A stretch of DNA of 64,000 nucleotides from Diphasiastrum complanatum (GCA_029204225.1 CM055102.1:32048607-32112606), one strand, 5' to 3'. Numbered from the stretch's first letter, positions 41,391 through 53,527 are shown. The notes: generated from the letters alone by a model not told the origin. Made by a program: numbers and translations.

Positions 41391-42822
41391 TAAGGGTTAG
41401 CGTTTACAAAAACCGCTCGTACGATATGGTCATCAACGACCAAACTTTTGTGCTGATTCCGCTACACCATCGCTTGCATTCCAACTTTAATGGTAGCTTA
41501 TGAAAAACTCAGTGGATCGCTATCCATATAGCATAAGTAATGATTGAATACAAACAAAAGACAATATCAAACACATGTCTATTCCTTCATAGAAGTAGCA
41601 CTGGTAAATCATTGTTAGGACATAAAAAACCGTAGGTCAATTGTTAGGTATAGCTGTAGGTAAATTGTTGTTCCAACAACCAGCAGATCCTGGACTTTGA
41701 CATAACATAACTACATCCCTTTACGAAGGAAATCGAAGCCAGAAAAATGTGTGAAAGAGGGCAGAAAAACTATTGCTCCTAATATCTTTTTGAAAAAACA
41801 TGGGTATTTAGTTGTTGGTAGCTGGAAATGTCTTGTACGGTATGGTCATCGACAACCATAGCAAGGTGAGAGTTCCAATACACTGCACCATCGCTCAAAT
41901 ATTCAGTTGTATGGTATCCCAAGTTTAATAGTAGCTTATGAAAAACTCAATGGATCGCTATCCATATAGCCTAAATAATGATTGAATACAAACAAAAGAC
42001 AATATTGAATGCATGTTTATTCCTACATAGCAGAGTTAGCAAATGAAACAATAGTTGAAAGAAGACAAATGAGGCATAGATCCGGAGTCTCAAAGGATGC
42101 AAAAGATAGGATGACAAGGGGACTGTCCCTTGATGGATGTCTAAGAAAGATAACCAAAGTCCCATCGGAGCACAAAGAGATCTACCCAGTTCAGAGTTTC
42201 GAGACGGTTAAAACTGGAACATCTTATGAGGTGTCAATTGCAAAGGAATCATCTTGCACATGTGATGATTTTCGTAAAACGCAATGTGAAAATTTGTTCC
42301 TTGCAAGCATATGTATTTCGTGTACCTACAAGTTAAAGGGCTGGATGTTGTCCGTAGTATGTTTATGCACCAACCAGTTTTGAAAAGTGAGGAACTATTT
42401 CATATATTCACTTTGCCATCTAGTGGTATGGCTTAAGTGTACCACAAAACAGTGTGTCGTGTAGTGTTCTTCCAGTTTGACACTTTTTGGATAGTCTCTA
42501 TAAGAAAGTGTGTCGATTCTTTGTTTTGCAAGTACAAGATATTTTAAAGAAATGATTTTGACAAAAACCCTTTTGTGTTTAAAATGTTCTCCGCACAGAA
42601 TCATTGAGTTTCTTAGATCTTTGTGTTGGCATCTCAGATCTTTTTTGAAATGGGTTACCACCCTAAACCTGGTTGTACCACAATATGTTTTTTTGTCATG
42701 GACATTGTTTGCTAAAAAAAACTCGCAAAACTCGCAATGTGGTTACTAGCAATTTGTCAGGCCTCGCCTCGCGGGTAGTATGTGGTAGATGATTTATGCA
42801 CTATTCCGAATAAATGCATCAT
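41391..42822 (+). repeat. duplicated SWIM-finger segment, copy 1
   Basis: About 1.4 kb closely similar to 55542-57352. It includes an internal direct repeat: TAGCTTATGAAAAACTCA begins at 41494 and 41932 (period 438). No terminal inverted repeats or target duplications were found at its edges. Confidence 0.85.
42009..42383 (+). pseudogene. SWIM zinc-finger protein fragment, copy 1
   Basis: A 124-codon frame reading TIVERRQMRHRSGVSKDAKD ... TSYEVSIAKESSCTCDDFRK. The CTC then PCKH pattern of a SWIM finger (CxC...CxH) is present in DNA, but copy 1 lost bases after FRKT, so the second half is out of frame. SWIM fingers occur at the C-terminus of MULE transposases and FAR1-like proteins. Which of these is the source cannot be decided from this fragment. 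Confidence 0.65.
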
Positions 42823-43969
42823 TTTCTCTAATGAACACCGTTTTAGTAATTTTGGAAAAATATCTTGATTTTGGAACAAATTCAATATTCTCTTTCTTGT
42901 TTGTTTTAGTTGTTTTCTTTCTATTCATAACTCTTATACTTACTCGTATATATCTCTTGTTTGCGCTTTTAATCCTCTATCATCTACATCTACCCTTAGC
43001 CTCTCTCGTCCACCTCCCATTTTTTTTTTCTACTTGATGCTACCCTCCTCATAAATACCTCTTCTTCATCCATAAACCCCTTGACAATGCACCTCTTCCA
43101 CCCTCCACACCACTCCCTACTACAATTTTCCCTCTTGTGAGCATACACACCCATCCACCCACCCACCAAATTATCTTTGCAATACATATTCTTACGTTTT
43201 CTCTATTTTTATAAAATTGACATGATATTTGTGTCACTTTAAAAACATCGCAAGATTTGTTTATATTGTTCATTATCCATTGTACTTGCAAAGACTAGAA
43301 TAAATCGCAGACACGTGATATTCAAATTGGAAAAACAATAACTTCATTAATTTTTTACAAGAAAGAATGATTACATTACAATGTTATCATCGATGTTATA
43401 TGCCAATTTGAGATCTTCTTTTTGCTAACAAGCACACAATAACATTTGCTTTATTTACAAAAAGTAGAACAAATCATAGGCACATAATAAGAAAATAGTA
43501 CTTTTATTCAAATTGAATACAAAACAATGATCAAATTACAATGTCATCATCGGTGGTCTCTACCAATGTAAGATTTTCTTTTGCTTTTAAGCACACACTT
43601 TTTGGTATTTTGATAGCTATATTTTGGCATCTTGAGGCTTCTTTCATTGTCCAACTCCAAACAATTGTGTTCAAGTGCTCCCATCGATCGAGATCTCTTT
43701 TGTTGAGAAATGAGGACCCAAGCACCCTTATATAGTGAAGGGTTCTATTTTTAGTAAGTGCCCCTATAAAAGTTCTGGCTTTTTTTCCAAATATAGTATG
43801 TTCTTGTCTAGGCTCATGAGTAAAAATCCTTGGACATCCACAAATGTAGTAACAGGCATATAAAATGTGACAACGCAAAAGTAATGTCAAAACGTAACCA
43901 AATATATTAGAATAGAGTCAAAACACAACCAACTAATTGTGTTTTCTATTTTCCATTAGATTAAATCCT
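42823..43969. other. interval with a diverged tandem duplication and a TATA-like box
   Basis: Two related blocks of about 175 bp start near 43290 and 43466 (AGAATAAATCG / AGAACAAATCA, later TACAATGTTATCATCG / TACAATGTCATCATCG). On the minus strand a TATA-like CTATATAAGG at about 43729 is followed by a short 45-codon ORF (ATG near 43688). The larger 119-codon minus ORF at 43531-43890 runs through the TATA-like box. I do not call either a gene. The stretch 42990-43190 is C-rich on the plus strand. Confidence 0.4.
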
Positions 43970-45329
43970 TTATTCCCATTGGACTCCTAATGTCCCTGTT
44001 TGTAAAAATGAAACACATTCATGATCTTTTTCGGCTCGTCTCCGTATCTGCAAAATCAGACACAAAGTTAATAATCCTATATTTATTCAACATTACTATT
44101 TAAAATTCAGGAATCTGATAGAAATTAGGGACTCACATTTTGTCCATTACGAGTGAAGACAAAATCTACTGGCACATCAACAAAAGTCAATCCAAGCATA
44201 TGCCGAAGATCTTCTAGGCTGCACTCCTTATTTATATGAATTTCTCGTATTTCATCATGGGGCAAATGTATGGATATCTCCACTTCTTGCTGATTCGTCT
44301 CCGCGTCCAGAGGGTCCCATCGGCCATGACCAAACTTATATCGCCTATAAATGAAACTTAAGGAGCATGTTTGATGTGAAATATGATACCTTATGGTCAT
44401 TGTTTCACAAAAGAGCTTACACTTTATTAAATCTCCTTTATGCTCCATTTCTTTTGAATCCCATGCGACAAATGTGTTGTCCAACAGTGATGATTCTGTT
44501 GCTTTCCATGCCCACATCGTGTTTGTTTTCGTAAAGGGGACCGTCTTAAATATGACAACAAATACGGTGATCGACACGGAGATGCTAGTGTAGACTCGTT
44601 TGGATCCGAATGTTGGCTTCATATTACCAATAATCTCTTTGAGAAGTTGCCTCTTTGTTAATTCAATAGTCAGTTGGTCAACATATGGCCACTCGTGAGA
44701 GTTGATCGCAGGCTCAGAAGTTGGTGCTAATTTGCCTTGGCCAAAGTTTTTTTTGGGAACTTCGTACATGTGATCGTAAAAGAAAATGCCCATTTTGATC
44801 AGGGCAGAGGATGCCAACCCACCATATATTAGTTCTCCATATTTGGCGTGTATGGCGGAGAATTTTCTAGTGAAGGACTTCACGTTTTGCTAGTCGAAGC
44901 TATTTGAAGGAAAGACATCTGCACCAGGCATTAATGCAACATTATTATCCATTACAATGACATAATAATAATTCAAACATAATAGTTAACACAAGAATAA
45001 AAGAGGCGAGACCTACAATGTGACTGTATGGTTCTATCAGCAACAACCACATCCAATAAAATATCTCGACACATGTATACGTGTTGCACATTTGCAAGGT
45101 ATTCGCCGTTTTGGTCGATCTTGAATTTGTGGATCCTTCCTTTCCAATGGTAGTCTTGGTTGTTTCGCTTCCTCTTTGCAACCTTGTGAGTTCCTTTGTC
45201 CGATGGTTGCATGTAAACCCAGTCAAAAGTTGAAAATGTATGGGGCACCCAATGCTCATTGGAATCTTTGATGTGTGCAACAATGGAAGCTAGTTGATTC
45301 TTGGGCTTCCTTGATTGAGTAGAGGCCAT
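43970..45329 (-). pseudogene. three-exon gene of unknown function with one in-frame stop
   Basis: Minus strand. Exon 1 45329-45017 (MASTQSRKPKNQLASIV...), donor GTAGGT; exon 2 44918-44137, acceptor TGGTGCAG, donor GTGAGT; exon 3 44047-43970, acceptor TTTTGCAG, ending GVQWE and TAA. Phases fit exactly (313, 782 and 78 nt; introns 98 and 89 bp), giving 391 codons. The only fault is a TAG about nine codons into exon 2 (context GAC TAG CAA). The C-terminal part (EISIHLPHDEIREIHINKEC ... VDFVFTRNGQN) looks like a beta-grasp or ubiquitin-like fold; this is inference. I do not recognise the family. A CT microsatellite lies upstream as for many plant 5' leaders. It could be a recent pseudogene, a readthrough gene, or a mis-called acceptor. 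Confidence 0.6.
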
Positions 45330-45427
45330 AATGGATGATGTAATGATAATGTAGGATATGCGAAATAGTGTGTAGATCTTCAAATAAGGTGAACCAAAAT
45401 AAAAAAAATAGAATATCTGTGGAGTAT

Positions 45428-45433
<6 letters not shown>

Positions 45434-45504
<71 letters not shown>
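45434..45504. repeat. (AG)n microsatellite, CT on the gene strand
   Basis: About 35 AG units, 105-175 bp before the ATG of the three-exon gene on its coding strand. Long CT tracts are common in plant 5' UTRs and core promoters. Confidence 0.95.
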
Positions 45505-45508
<4 letters not shown>

Positions 45509-45799
45509 TTAGAGAGAGGCTACAAAATGAGAGAGAGATGAGAGATACAAGCTTGTGAACATTCAAAATTTGAAATAAGGACTAGGCTCACTTAGGATAA
45601 GGCTGCTAGTAGATAGACAGGCTAGTTGATGTTAACTTGTAGGCATAGTTATTGCTTTATCTAGGGTTAATGTTAGAGGTGTACTTTGTGGGCCCACACT
45701 TGATTTAATCTGCACCATTGAATTTGCCATGTCATATGGACCATTCCCTCTTAGTTGTCAATATTCTGTTGGGACACGTGTCGTCATTAACACTAATTA

Positions 45800-46147
45800 T
45801 AGTTAGTGAAGAGGCCCTTTTTGAGTCCAAAAAGGGCCCTAATGATTTGCGCGATATGTTATTGTGAGCTTCCCAAGCTCTCCTAGCTGTCATGGCATCA
45901 CTTATATGAGTGATCACATGGTCTTTCACTGAAAGATTGATTAAGGACAATGCCCTCTGTGTCTTTTTATCAAAGGCCCTCATGTCACCTGGAGTGGTAT
46001 TTGGCCGGACTTAAATACCTACCACAATCTCCCATAACTCTTTCTCCATCAAAATGCTCTTCATTTTGAATTTCCAGATGCTGTAGTTAGAAGCCCCATC
46101 AAGTTTGCTTGCATTGCCCAAAATTGCCTCATTGATGTTTGCCATTT
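45800..46147 (-). pseudogene. family C copia gag N-terminal fragment
   Basis: From about 46147 the minus strand reads a Gag start similar to that at 53527 (MAN..E.ILG/S..NKLDG), then after a stop MRAFDKKTQRALSLINLSVK and DHVITHISDAMTARRAWE, matching FDKKMRKALTFINLSVKDHI in the other copy. Similarity stops near 45860. A hairpin-like GAGGCCCTTTTTGAGTCC with AAAAAGGGCCCT lies at 45812-45840. Confidence 0.85.
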
Positions 46148-47394
46148 CCAAACTGCTTGAAATTCCACCTGGAGGCTATAAAGTGTATGCCGAAGCCAAC
46201 CGTGATGTCAGAAATAGAAAATAATGACTTGCAATTTTTGGCTTACTAGGCCACCTGCCGCTCTTTCGCCAAATTGAAAGCCAAACTAGCGTTGCTTTCT
46301 GAAATGCTTCTCATCACCAACTCCCAGCTCCCTGCCCAGTGGAATGGTGAAATCACTTATGACGCGCTCCGAACACTTTCTCCGCAGCAATCACTCTATT
46401 TTGGTGTACCGTACTTGCAAGTACAGTCACAGTGCCCTTCATTTGGAGGCCATCGCATTTTGTTTGGCCAAAATAGACTAAAGGAGGTGAAAATAAGGGT
46501 AATTTGGGTTTTGAACTGTTTCTTCAGTGTGAAAAAACTTCACTTTTCACAAAACTTCGGACCCAACAATTTTTTCAGTTTGAAAATTTTTAATGAAAAT
46601 AAAGATGCCTTTGTCCCCTTTAGGCCCTCATCACACCATCCAATGGTGGTTCACCATCCAAAGGCCTACAACTATTCCCCAAGCATTTCATCATGGCCGT
46701 TGCTCACAGTTTGGGCTGATTCGATGATCCTCAGCGACTTTGAACTACTAAACTTGTTCTTCCATGCACCAGTGCAAGCGCTATGCATCTCCACGATTGG
46801 ATTTGCGCGATTGTCCCGAGCTCTCCACGGCTCTCTTCACCCTCTCTTCCAACGAGTTCCTATTGGGGTTATGCTTTTGATGCGGATTCAGACTGCTCCA
46901 ACATCTTCTAGGCTCACAACCACCCATGGCTTCTCCACACATCCACAATAGTAGCAAGGCGCCAACTCCTGGCTTTTCACAGCTTTAAAAACGGATTTGT
47001 ATCGAGAGAGAAATGCTTTTTCCCTTCTTGAAACCCTAGTTGTCAAAGAGGAAGATATTTTTGAGCTTTATCTGAACTTCTTGAAAATAGAACTGAGCAG
47101 CTACCTATCCCTCTGAGGTTGCCCTACAACAAGCAATATTCTACTCCAAACCACTCTTCAAATGGTGTTTAATTGGATTCAGACCAATCACAAATGCCAA
47201 GCAACCCTCCAGAAGAATTTCCAGCTTCAATCTTTGCTTGCCAACTTATTCAGTTGACAATCTCCTACCTTTGAATCTTCTTACAGTTTTGAGCTATTCC
47301 ACAAATCTCCACAGACTCGGTTTTGTGCTTCCTAGCCAACAAACCCTCGTGAATTCGCAGCTCTCTGTTCTTGTCCGGTGATTCTAGCCACCAA

Positions 47395-47408
47395 GGGCTC
47401 TAATACCA
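47395..47408 (-). other. primer-binding site of the 5' family C fragment
   Basis: The minus strand reads TGGTATTAGAGCCC at the LTR edge, one mismatch to the initiator-Met complement. Confidence 0.82.
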
Positions 47409-47661
47409 AGTTAAGAAAACAGTTTAAACACCCGACCGGATTAATCACCACTGCACAACGTCAAGCGCAACAAGACAAGACAACAGAATTGCTCTCCACA
47501 AACTGTATATTCAACTGATAAGTAAGTACAAAGATAAAGTTGCTTAGAAGCACTCAAAGGACTCGTAAAAGAAAGACGACCCGATAATTCTAGAACTAAG
47601 CACACGTGGTGCCGTCGAAATAAGAAAGCACTGTATAAGTCGATCATTGCTATTTTAACTT
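47409..47661 (-). repeat. family C-like 5' LTR (about 253 bp) with AG...CT ends
   Basis: On the plus strand it runs AGTTAAGAAAACAG...TATTTTAACT(T), between the PBS and the interrupted protease codons. In element orientation it reads AGTTAAAATA...TTCTTAACT, so its ends are inverted repeats but not TG...CA. Confidence 0.75.
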
Positions 47662-48729
47662 ATTCCTATTTGTAGGGAGAGAAATAGAAATTGTGCCAAT
47701 ACCTTTGATTGCACACTCACCATCATTGGCTGTGTAGATCACCCTCTTATCATTTTCATATGCCAACAAAGAAGTGAAGTACTCTTTGTGAAAAGTCATG
47801 TCTGAACTTGCTCGACTATCAATCCACCATGTATCTAGATCTCCATCATTAGCAAGCATACATGAAGACATCACAAAAGCATCATCATTTTCATGTTGAA
47901 CATCCAAACCATCCTCATCAAGAATAAGACTACCTTGCTGTCTCCTTGATCTCTCTTCTTCTTGTAGCACTCACTTGCAAAGTGTCCTTTGATGCCACAA
48001 TAGAAGCACTTGAGCTTTGATCTATCTTTCTTTTTGCCATTTGAAGAAGCCTCCCCTAGATCTTGCCCTTTAGACTACTTACTTTTGCTTCTGCCCTTGA
48101 TGAACATAGATAGCCTCCTCTCCAACTTGAGACGTTGATGAAAATCCACCTCTTGCTTAAAGCCTATATTCTTCATTGATCAAGATCTCCTAAAGATCAT
48201 TCAAACTTGGCAAAGTCTTTTGCATGGCAAGACTTTGAACAATGTTAGCATGAGCATCCAACAATCCATTAAGAATAGCTTGAACAAGCTCTCCTTCCTT
48301 AATGCTCTCGTCAATGCAAGCTAATTCATCACTGAAAGCTTTCATTATCAAAATAAAAGTATTTGGACTTTCTTCACTCTTTTGCAAACAAGAAAAGATT
48401 TGTCTTCTTAGAGTCAACACTCTAGAAGTAGACTTTGATTCATAAAGCTTCTTCAATGAATCCCAAGCATCTTTTGATAAAGTACTCTTACCAACTTCCT
48501 TGAGAAGCTCATTGGTAACATTCATCTTTATCATGTGTAGAGCCCTTTTGGCCCTCTTGTCATACCTCATTTGATATTGTTGTGTTGTTGGTTTCTCTTC
48601 CAAACGTACAACAATATCCAAAACATCATTCATCTCAAAAAGTGATTCCATCCTCACTTTCCACAATGAATAGTTACTTGAGGTAAACCTATCATTGGCT
48701 TCCAACATGACTCCACTTGATGTAGCCAT
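47662..48729 (-). pseudogene. family B copia gag-protease, interrupted in protease
   Basis: Gag from Met at 48729 (MATSSGVMLEANDRFTSSNY) is open to 48190, with UBN2-type Gag (VTNELLKEVGKSTLSKDAWD) intact. A stop near 48190 and frameshifts near 48110 and 47970 follow. The knuckle is near 48000. Protease reads WWIDSRASSDMT: the catalytic motif DSGA has become DSRA, which should abolish activity. It ends at the NRN codons where the family-C LTR was inserted. Confidence 0.92.
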
Positions 48730-48989
48730 GTAGCAATGACTTGATCCTCTCTTTCAACCTATTTCAATGCACAAAGCACTCCTTTGAACAACAAAAAAAG
48801 TTTTCAAAAGGAAATAACAAAGATATGAAACTTCTCAATTCTCTTCTAGCACTTATACCAAAGCAAATCAATATATAGAATAGTGAAATCTTGATCAACC
48901 TATGATCTATCCTCTTTAATGACTCTTGCCACTTCCTAAGATTGAAAAACACTCAAATGAAGTTCAGTACCCTCACAATCTAGAGAGCC

Positions 48990-49191
48990 ATGGAAGATAT
49001 CACAAGTATAGTGCTCCAATGGATAGTAGAACTCAAGAGAACCATGTATAAGCATGAATGAGATAAGAGAGGGAGAATGTCTTCTCTTCCCATGAGTTAC
49101 ATGCTTTTATAATAGGTCCAAACCTAAATTCAAACTTTGGTTTCCCTCGATAATAAAAATCCTACTATTTTTGTGACTAGATTCAATGTAT
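48990..49191 (-). repeat. family B 5' LTR, left part (split)
   Basis: From AAGATATCACAAGTATAGTG to CAATGTAT; matches 37940-38150. It is interrupted by the element at 49192-55114 and resumes at 55115. The PBS-side end of this LTR is missing. Confidence 0.85.
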
Positions 49192-49466
49192 ACTTAGAAT
49201 TTGCTTTGCACAGGAACACAGATCATGCTACATATAAACACAGATAGAAAATCACTCTCCTCAGCAAGCTCACATAGCAACTGTATTTCTCAAAATGAAA
49301 TTACACTGTACATATAGTTGCTCACTCAGGCAACCCATGCATGACCCAGGTTGCCGTTGGCAGGACGCGTGTCCCGTCGACTTGCCTCGTGGTGAGGCCA
49401 ACTGATCCTTATCCACTGATAGGACCCACTTACAGTCACACAGTGATTCTAACTTTGATTCTAACT
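49192..49466 (-). repeat. 3' LTR of the family C element
   Basis: 275 bp, ACTTAGAATTTG...GATTCTAACT on the plus strand. In element orientation this is AGTTAGAATC...AAATTCTAAGT. Confidence 0.94.
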
Positions 49467-49475
49467 CTCTCCTTT
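49467..49475 (-). other. polypurine tract of the family C element
   Basis: The minus strand reads AAAGGAGAG directly before the 3' LTR, which independently confirms the LTR edge. Confidence 0.85.
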
Positions 49476-49519
49476 AAAATAGAGTCACTTTTTATATAGT
49501 CATATACATAGCTTTAAAG

Positions 49520-51549
49520 TCAACAAACTTTAAATATAGAAAGTTTTGATCTAAACTTATCAAAATTTTCTCCAGTAAGTGGCTTATTGAAAATATCAAC
49601 TAGTTGTTCTTCTGTGCTACAATGAACAACATGAATTTCATGACTTAGCAGTCTTTCGCGTATGAAGTGATATTGAATCTCAATGTGTTTAGTTCTCGCA
49701 TGGAACACTGGATTCTTTGCTAGCTGAATGCCACTCTGACTGTCGCTATGTAAAGTTGTGGGATTTTTCTGCTTCATGCCAATCTCTTCCAAGATTTGTC
49801 TCAACCATATAGCTTCTTGTGCAGCACTACACATTGCCTTATACTCTGCTTCTGTGGTCCGCATCCACATAGCCACACAACTCAGGTAAACCATTATGCT
49901 TCCTGTAAATCAAGCCATACTCTGATGTGCCTTTCACATAATGCAAAATGCGTTTCCGTAGGTGCTGCCATAAACTGACTTACAATGCCAACAACATAGC
50001 ATATATCTGGTCTAGTTGTGGTAAGGTAAATCAAGCTCCCTACTAACTGTCTATATAGCGTAGCATCAAATGACTGTGATTCATCAAGCTTAGAAAGCTT
50101 TTTACCTGGTTCAATAGGAGTGTTTACTGGTTTGCAATCCTGCAATCTAAACCTGTGTAGTAACTCTTTGACATATTTCACCTGTGTTAAACCCACTTCA
50201 TGTCCTTTTTGCCACACTTCTACTCCAAGGCAGTAATGCATCAGGCTGAGATCTGTCATCTCAAATTGTTTCATGAGATCTTTCTTGATTATGTCTATCA
50301 TCTCTTGATTATTTTCCGTAATAATCAAGTCATCAACATAAAGAGCAATCAAAGCAACCATACCATCAAAGCATAAGACATATAGATTTGGATCAGAATG
50401 TGTTCTCACCATCCCCTTTGAACGAAAGTAGGCATCAATCCTGCTATACCACGCACGTGGTTCTTGTTTAAGACCATAAAGCGCTTTCTTCAAGCGACAT
50501 ACTTTATTTTCCTGTCCTTTCGTTACAAAGCCTTCAGGTTGATCCATGAACACTTCTTCTTCTAACTCACCATTTAGAAAAGCAGATTTTACATCCATCT
50601 GATGCAAAGGCCAACCAAAATGTGAAGCTAAAGCAATAAGTAGACGTAGAGTATTCCACTTACACACCGGCGCAAAGGTCTCCTCATAGTCAATGCCTTT
50701 ATTTTGTGCGTACCCTTTGATTACCAATCTTGCTTTGTGCTTTGCTATGCTGCCATCTGCATGGTACTTAGTTCTATATACCCATTTGCAACCAATGGGT
50801 TTCTTGCCAACTGGTGGTTCTACTAAGTCTCGTGTGCTATGCTTAGCAATTGACTCCATCTCCTCTCCCATGGCTTTGATCCAAATGTCATCATCTTTCG
50901 CTTCACCATAAGTCGAAGGTTCTTTGCTTTGAATAATGCTGGATAACAGAGCATAATTTGTTTCATACCTTTCAGGTAGTATTTTCTCTCTTGTTGATCT
51001 TCGTAGTTCTCCCTGGTTAGATGATCCTGGAAAGTCATCTATATCGCGGCTCTCCATCAATCTCTCAAACCACTTAGGGAGCTTTCTGTCAGGTGATCGG
51101 CTTCCTGGTGAAAATGTATCCCACGGTACATCCTTCTCCTTGCGTTTGTCACCTGCAATTTCAATCCTTCTTGCACCAAAAGGTTTGTCCCTACCTCTCC
51201 AACCTGTTTCTTGAGGTTGAGTAGTAGTATCTTGAGATGTATCCTCATATTCATCACTCGGAAGGTCAATGAATGGATCGTCATCATGTGGTAACCTCAC
51301 TATGCCATTTTTCCTATTGGATGTGTCTATCTTCTCAGCATCTTCGTCTTCATACATCTTGGATTCATCAAAGATAACATCTCGACTTATATGGATTTTA
51401 TTTTTGACTGGATCAAAACATCTATAGCCCTTCACGCGATCATCATATCCTAGGAATATACACTTGATAGCTTTTACATCAAGTTTACGTCTTTCTTCTT
51501 TAGGAATATGTACAAAGGCCTTACATCCAAAAATTCGCAAGTGGTTCAC
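49520..51549 (-). pseudogene. family C copia integrase tail, RT and damaged RNase H
   Basis: A 551-codon frame (51549-49894) holds the integrase tail (HLRIFGCKAFVHIP, IFLGYDDRVKGYR), linker and a full RT: CKWVYRTKYHADGSIAKH, MDVKSAFLNGELEEEV, YVDDLIITENN, then the RT end. After ETHFAL a frameshift ends the frame. RNase H resumes at 49894 in another frame; about 90 bp are deleted between GYVDAD and TTEAEYKA, removing part of its active-site region. The C-terminal RNase H (HSDSQSGIQLAKN, NKPLTGENFDKF) is intact. Confidence 0.93.
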
Positions 51550-52310
51550 CTTTGGCTTCTTCTTTGTGAAAGCTTCCTCAGGTGTAATTTTTGGTATGAC
51601 AATGGTAGGACTTCTATTTTGAAGATAGACTGCCGTGCTACATGCTTATGACCAAAAATCTTTTAGTAATTTCATCTCAGCTAGCATAGATCTGGCACTT
51701 TCCACAATCGTACGATTTTTGCGCTCAGCTACACCATTGAGAGCAGGAGTATGAGCTTGCGTAAATTGTCTTTTTATTCCACATTGATCACAAAGATCAT
51801 TGAAGTCATTAGACTTATACTCACCTCCACTATTTGATCTTAGGACTTTGATCTTCTTACCTGTCTAATTTTCAACCAAGTTTTTGAAGTTTTTGAAGTT
51901 ATTAAAAGCATCTGATTTCTTCTTCAAGAAGTAGATCCACGTCTTACGTGACATATCATCAATAAAGGTCATGAAATAGAAGGCTTTTCCTAAGGACATG
52001 GTCCTCATGGGCCCGCATAAATATGTGTGGATTAAATCCAGGATGTTCTTTGCTCTTGCAACACCCCCTCTATTGAACTTCTCTCGATGCTGCTTCCCAT
52101 ATATACAAGATTCACACATCGATTTCAAGTGATCTTCTATTGTAGGTAGTCCTGTTACCATCTCCAATTTTCTCATCAAATTGAGGATTCCCAAGCTCAA
52201 GTGACCAAGCCTCTTGTGCCACAACTCAGTTTGCGAAAGAACGGATGATACAAGTCCATGTTGCCCCTAGATTGTGGCATTCAACCTGTACAATTTTGTA
52301 TTGGGCTCTC
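51550..52310 (-). pseudogene. family C copia integrase with mutated active site
   Basis: HHCC site (WHKRLGHLSL...CESC) is present. The first catalytic Asp position reads HTYLCGPM (Asp to Tyr) and the second LRSNSGGEY (Asp to Asn); a Glu remains in NGVAERKNR. An in-frame stop follows LVEN at 51865 and another interrupts the region near 51645. The integrase is therefore dead on three counts. Confidence 0.88.
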
Positions 52311-53527
52311 TTATTCCATTCGCAATAACTTGAACTTTTGGTTCGCATCCTTCACAAAGCAACGATCATGGGCGAATTCTACTTTCAACTTTTGATCAAT
52401 AATGCCTCCAACAAAAAGTAGATTTTTCTTCAAACCTGGTACGTAAAGTACCTCCCTGATCATCCTGGTTTTGCCATCAGGCAGTTGGATTGAAACTGTG
52501 CCTATCCCCTTGATCATGCACACCTCACCATTCGCTTGTGAAACAGATGTTCCATTATCCAATGCCTTCAAACTACTGAACCAGTTCTTGTTACCTGTCA
52601 TGTGTCTTGTGGCTCCTGAGTCAATATACCATGTTTGATCATCTTGATTAGATGACAATGCAGATATGAAAATGCTAGAGTTTTCAGTTTCACCTTCATC
52701 GACAAGGTTACCTGTTTGTTTTGGTTTTCCCTTGTCTTGTTCCGCCAGGAATTTGCGACATTCACTCTTCTAGTGGCCCTTTTTACCACAATGGAAACAC
52801 TTGCCTTTCTTCTTAGTTTTGCTGGAAGATCCCTCATCCTCTTGAGACTTGGCAAATTGTTGTTTAGTCTTCTTCTTGCCCTTGTCCTTGCCTTGTTTTT
52901 GGCGTGTTGCAAGTGCCTGATCATCAGTATTTTGACGTCTAGCTTTCACCATTTCTCGTCGTTGCTCTTCCTACATCAAGATTCCTGTGAGCTTGTCAAA
53001 GGTTGGCAATCTTTCTCTTGATGCTATTCCGCTCACAAACATCTGATAGGGTCCTGCAATGCCGCATAATGCATTATGCACCAGCTCCACATCACATATG
53101 CGTTCTCCAATAGAATGCAGTTCATCTCTCATTGTCTTGATTCTAGTCATGTACGTCTGAATGTGCTCTCCTTGCTCCATGCGGGCACTATTCAACTTTG
53201 ACTTCAGAAACATGATTCTTGACGGATTTGACGTCTTGAACTGCTCCTTTAGTACATCCCATGCCTGTTTGGGTGTAATAGCATCACAAATGTGGGTAAT
53301 GATGTGATCCTTCACTGACAAGTTAATGAAGGTCAAAGCTTTCCTCATCTTTTTGTCGAACACTTTGATGTCTGCTTCATTTGCGGCCTTCTCTCATCAC
53401 CTATGACGACTTCCCACACATCTTTCTCCATCAGTATGTTTTTCATTTTGAATTTACACATTGCATAGTTGAAAATCCCGTCCAATTTGTTACTTTCACT
53501 CAAAATGGACTCTCCCATGTTTGCCAT
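52311..53527 (-). pseudogene. family C copia gag and protease
   Basis: Gag starts at 53527 (MANMGESILSESNKLDG), shifts frame near 53385, continues FDKKMRKALTFINLSVKDHI to a stop at 52971, then a basic region and knuckle CFHCGKKGH with a stop before the last Cys region (52770). Protease 52658-52311 has WYIDSGATRHMT with DSGA kept and a complete-looking tail ending KLLRME. Stops and shifts prevent a full polyprotein. Confidence 0.92.

Larger units (their letters stand above)
45800..47661 (-). mobile_element. family C copia, 5' part only
   Basis: Minus-strand 5' LTR, PBS, long leader (about 1.25 kb) and start of gag. Leader and gag match the element at 49192-55114. It is inserted in the protease of a family-B copy (junction 47661/47662). 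The 3' part is lost near 45800. Confidence 0.82.

Noticed and set aside
49192-49466. LTR starting one base earlier with T (TACT end)
   Set aside because: The preceding T belongs to the TGTAT duplication, and the PBS-side LTR has A at that place, so the LTR begins with ACTTAG.
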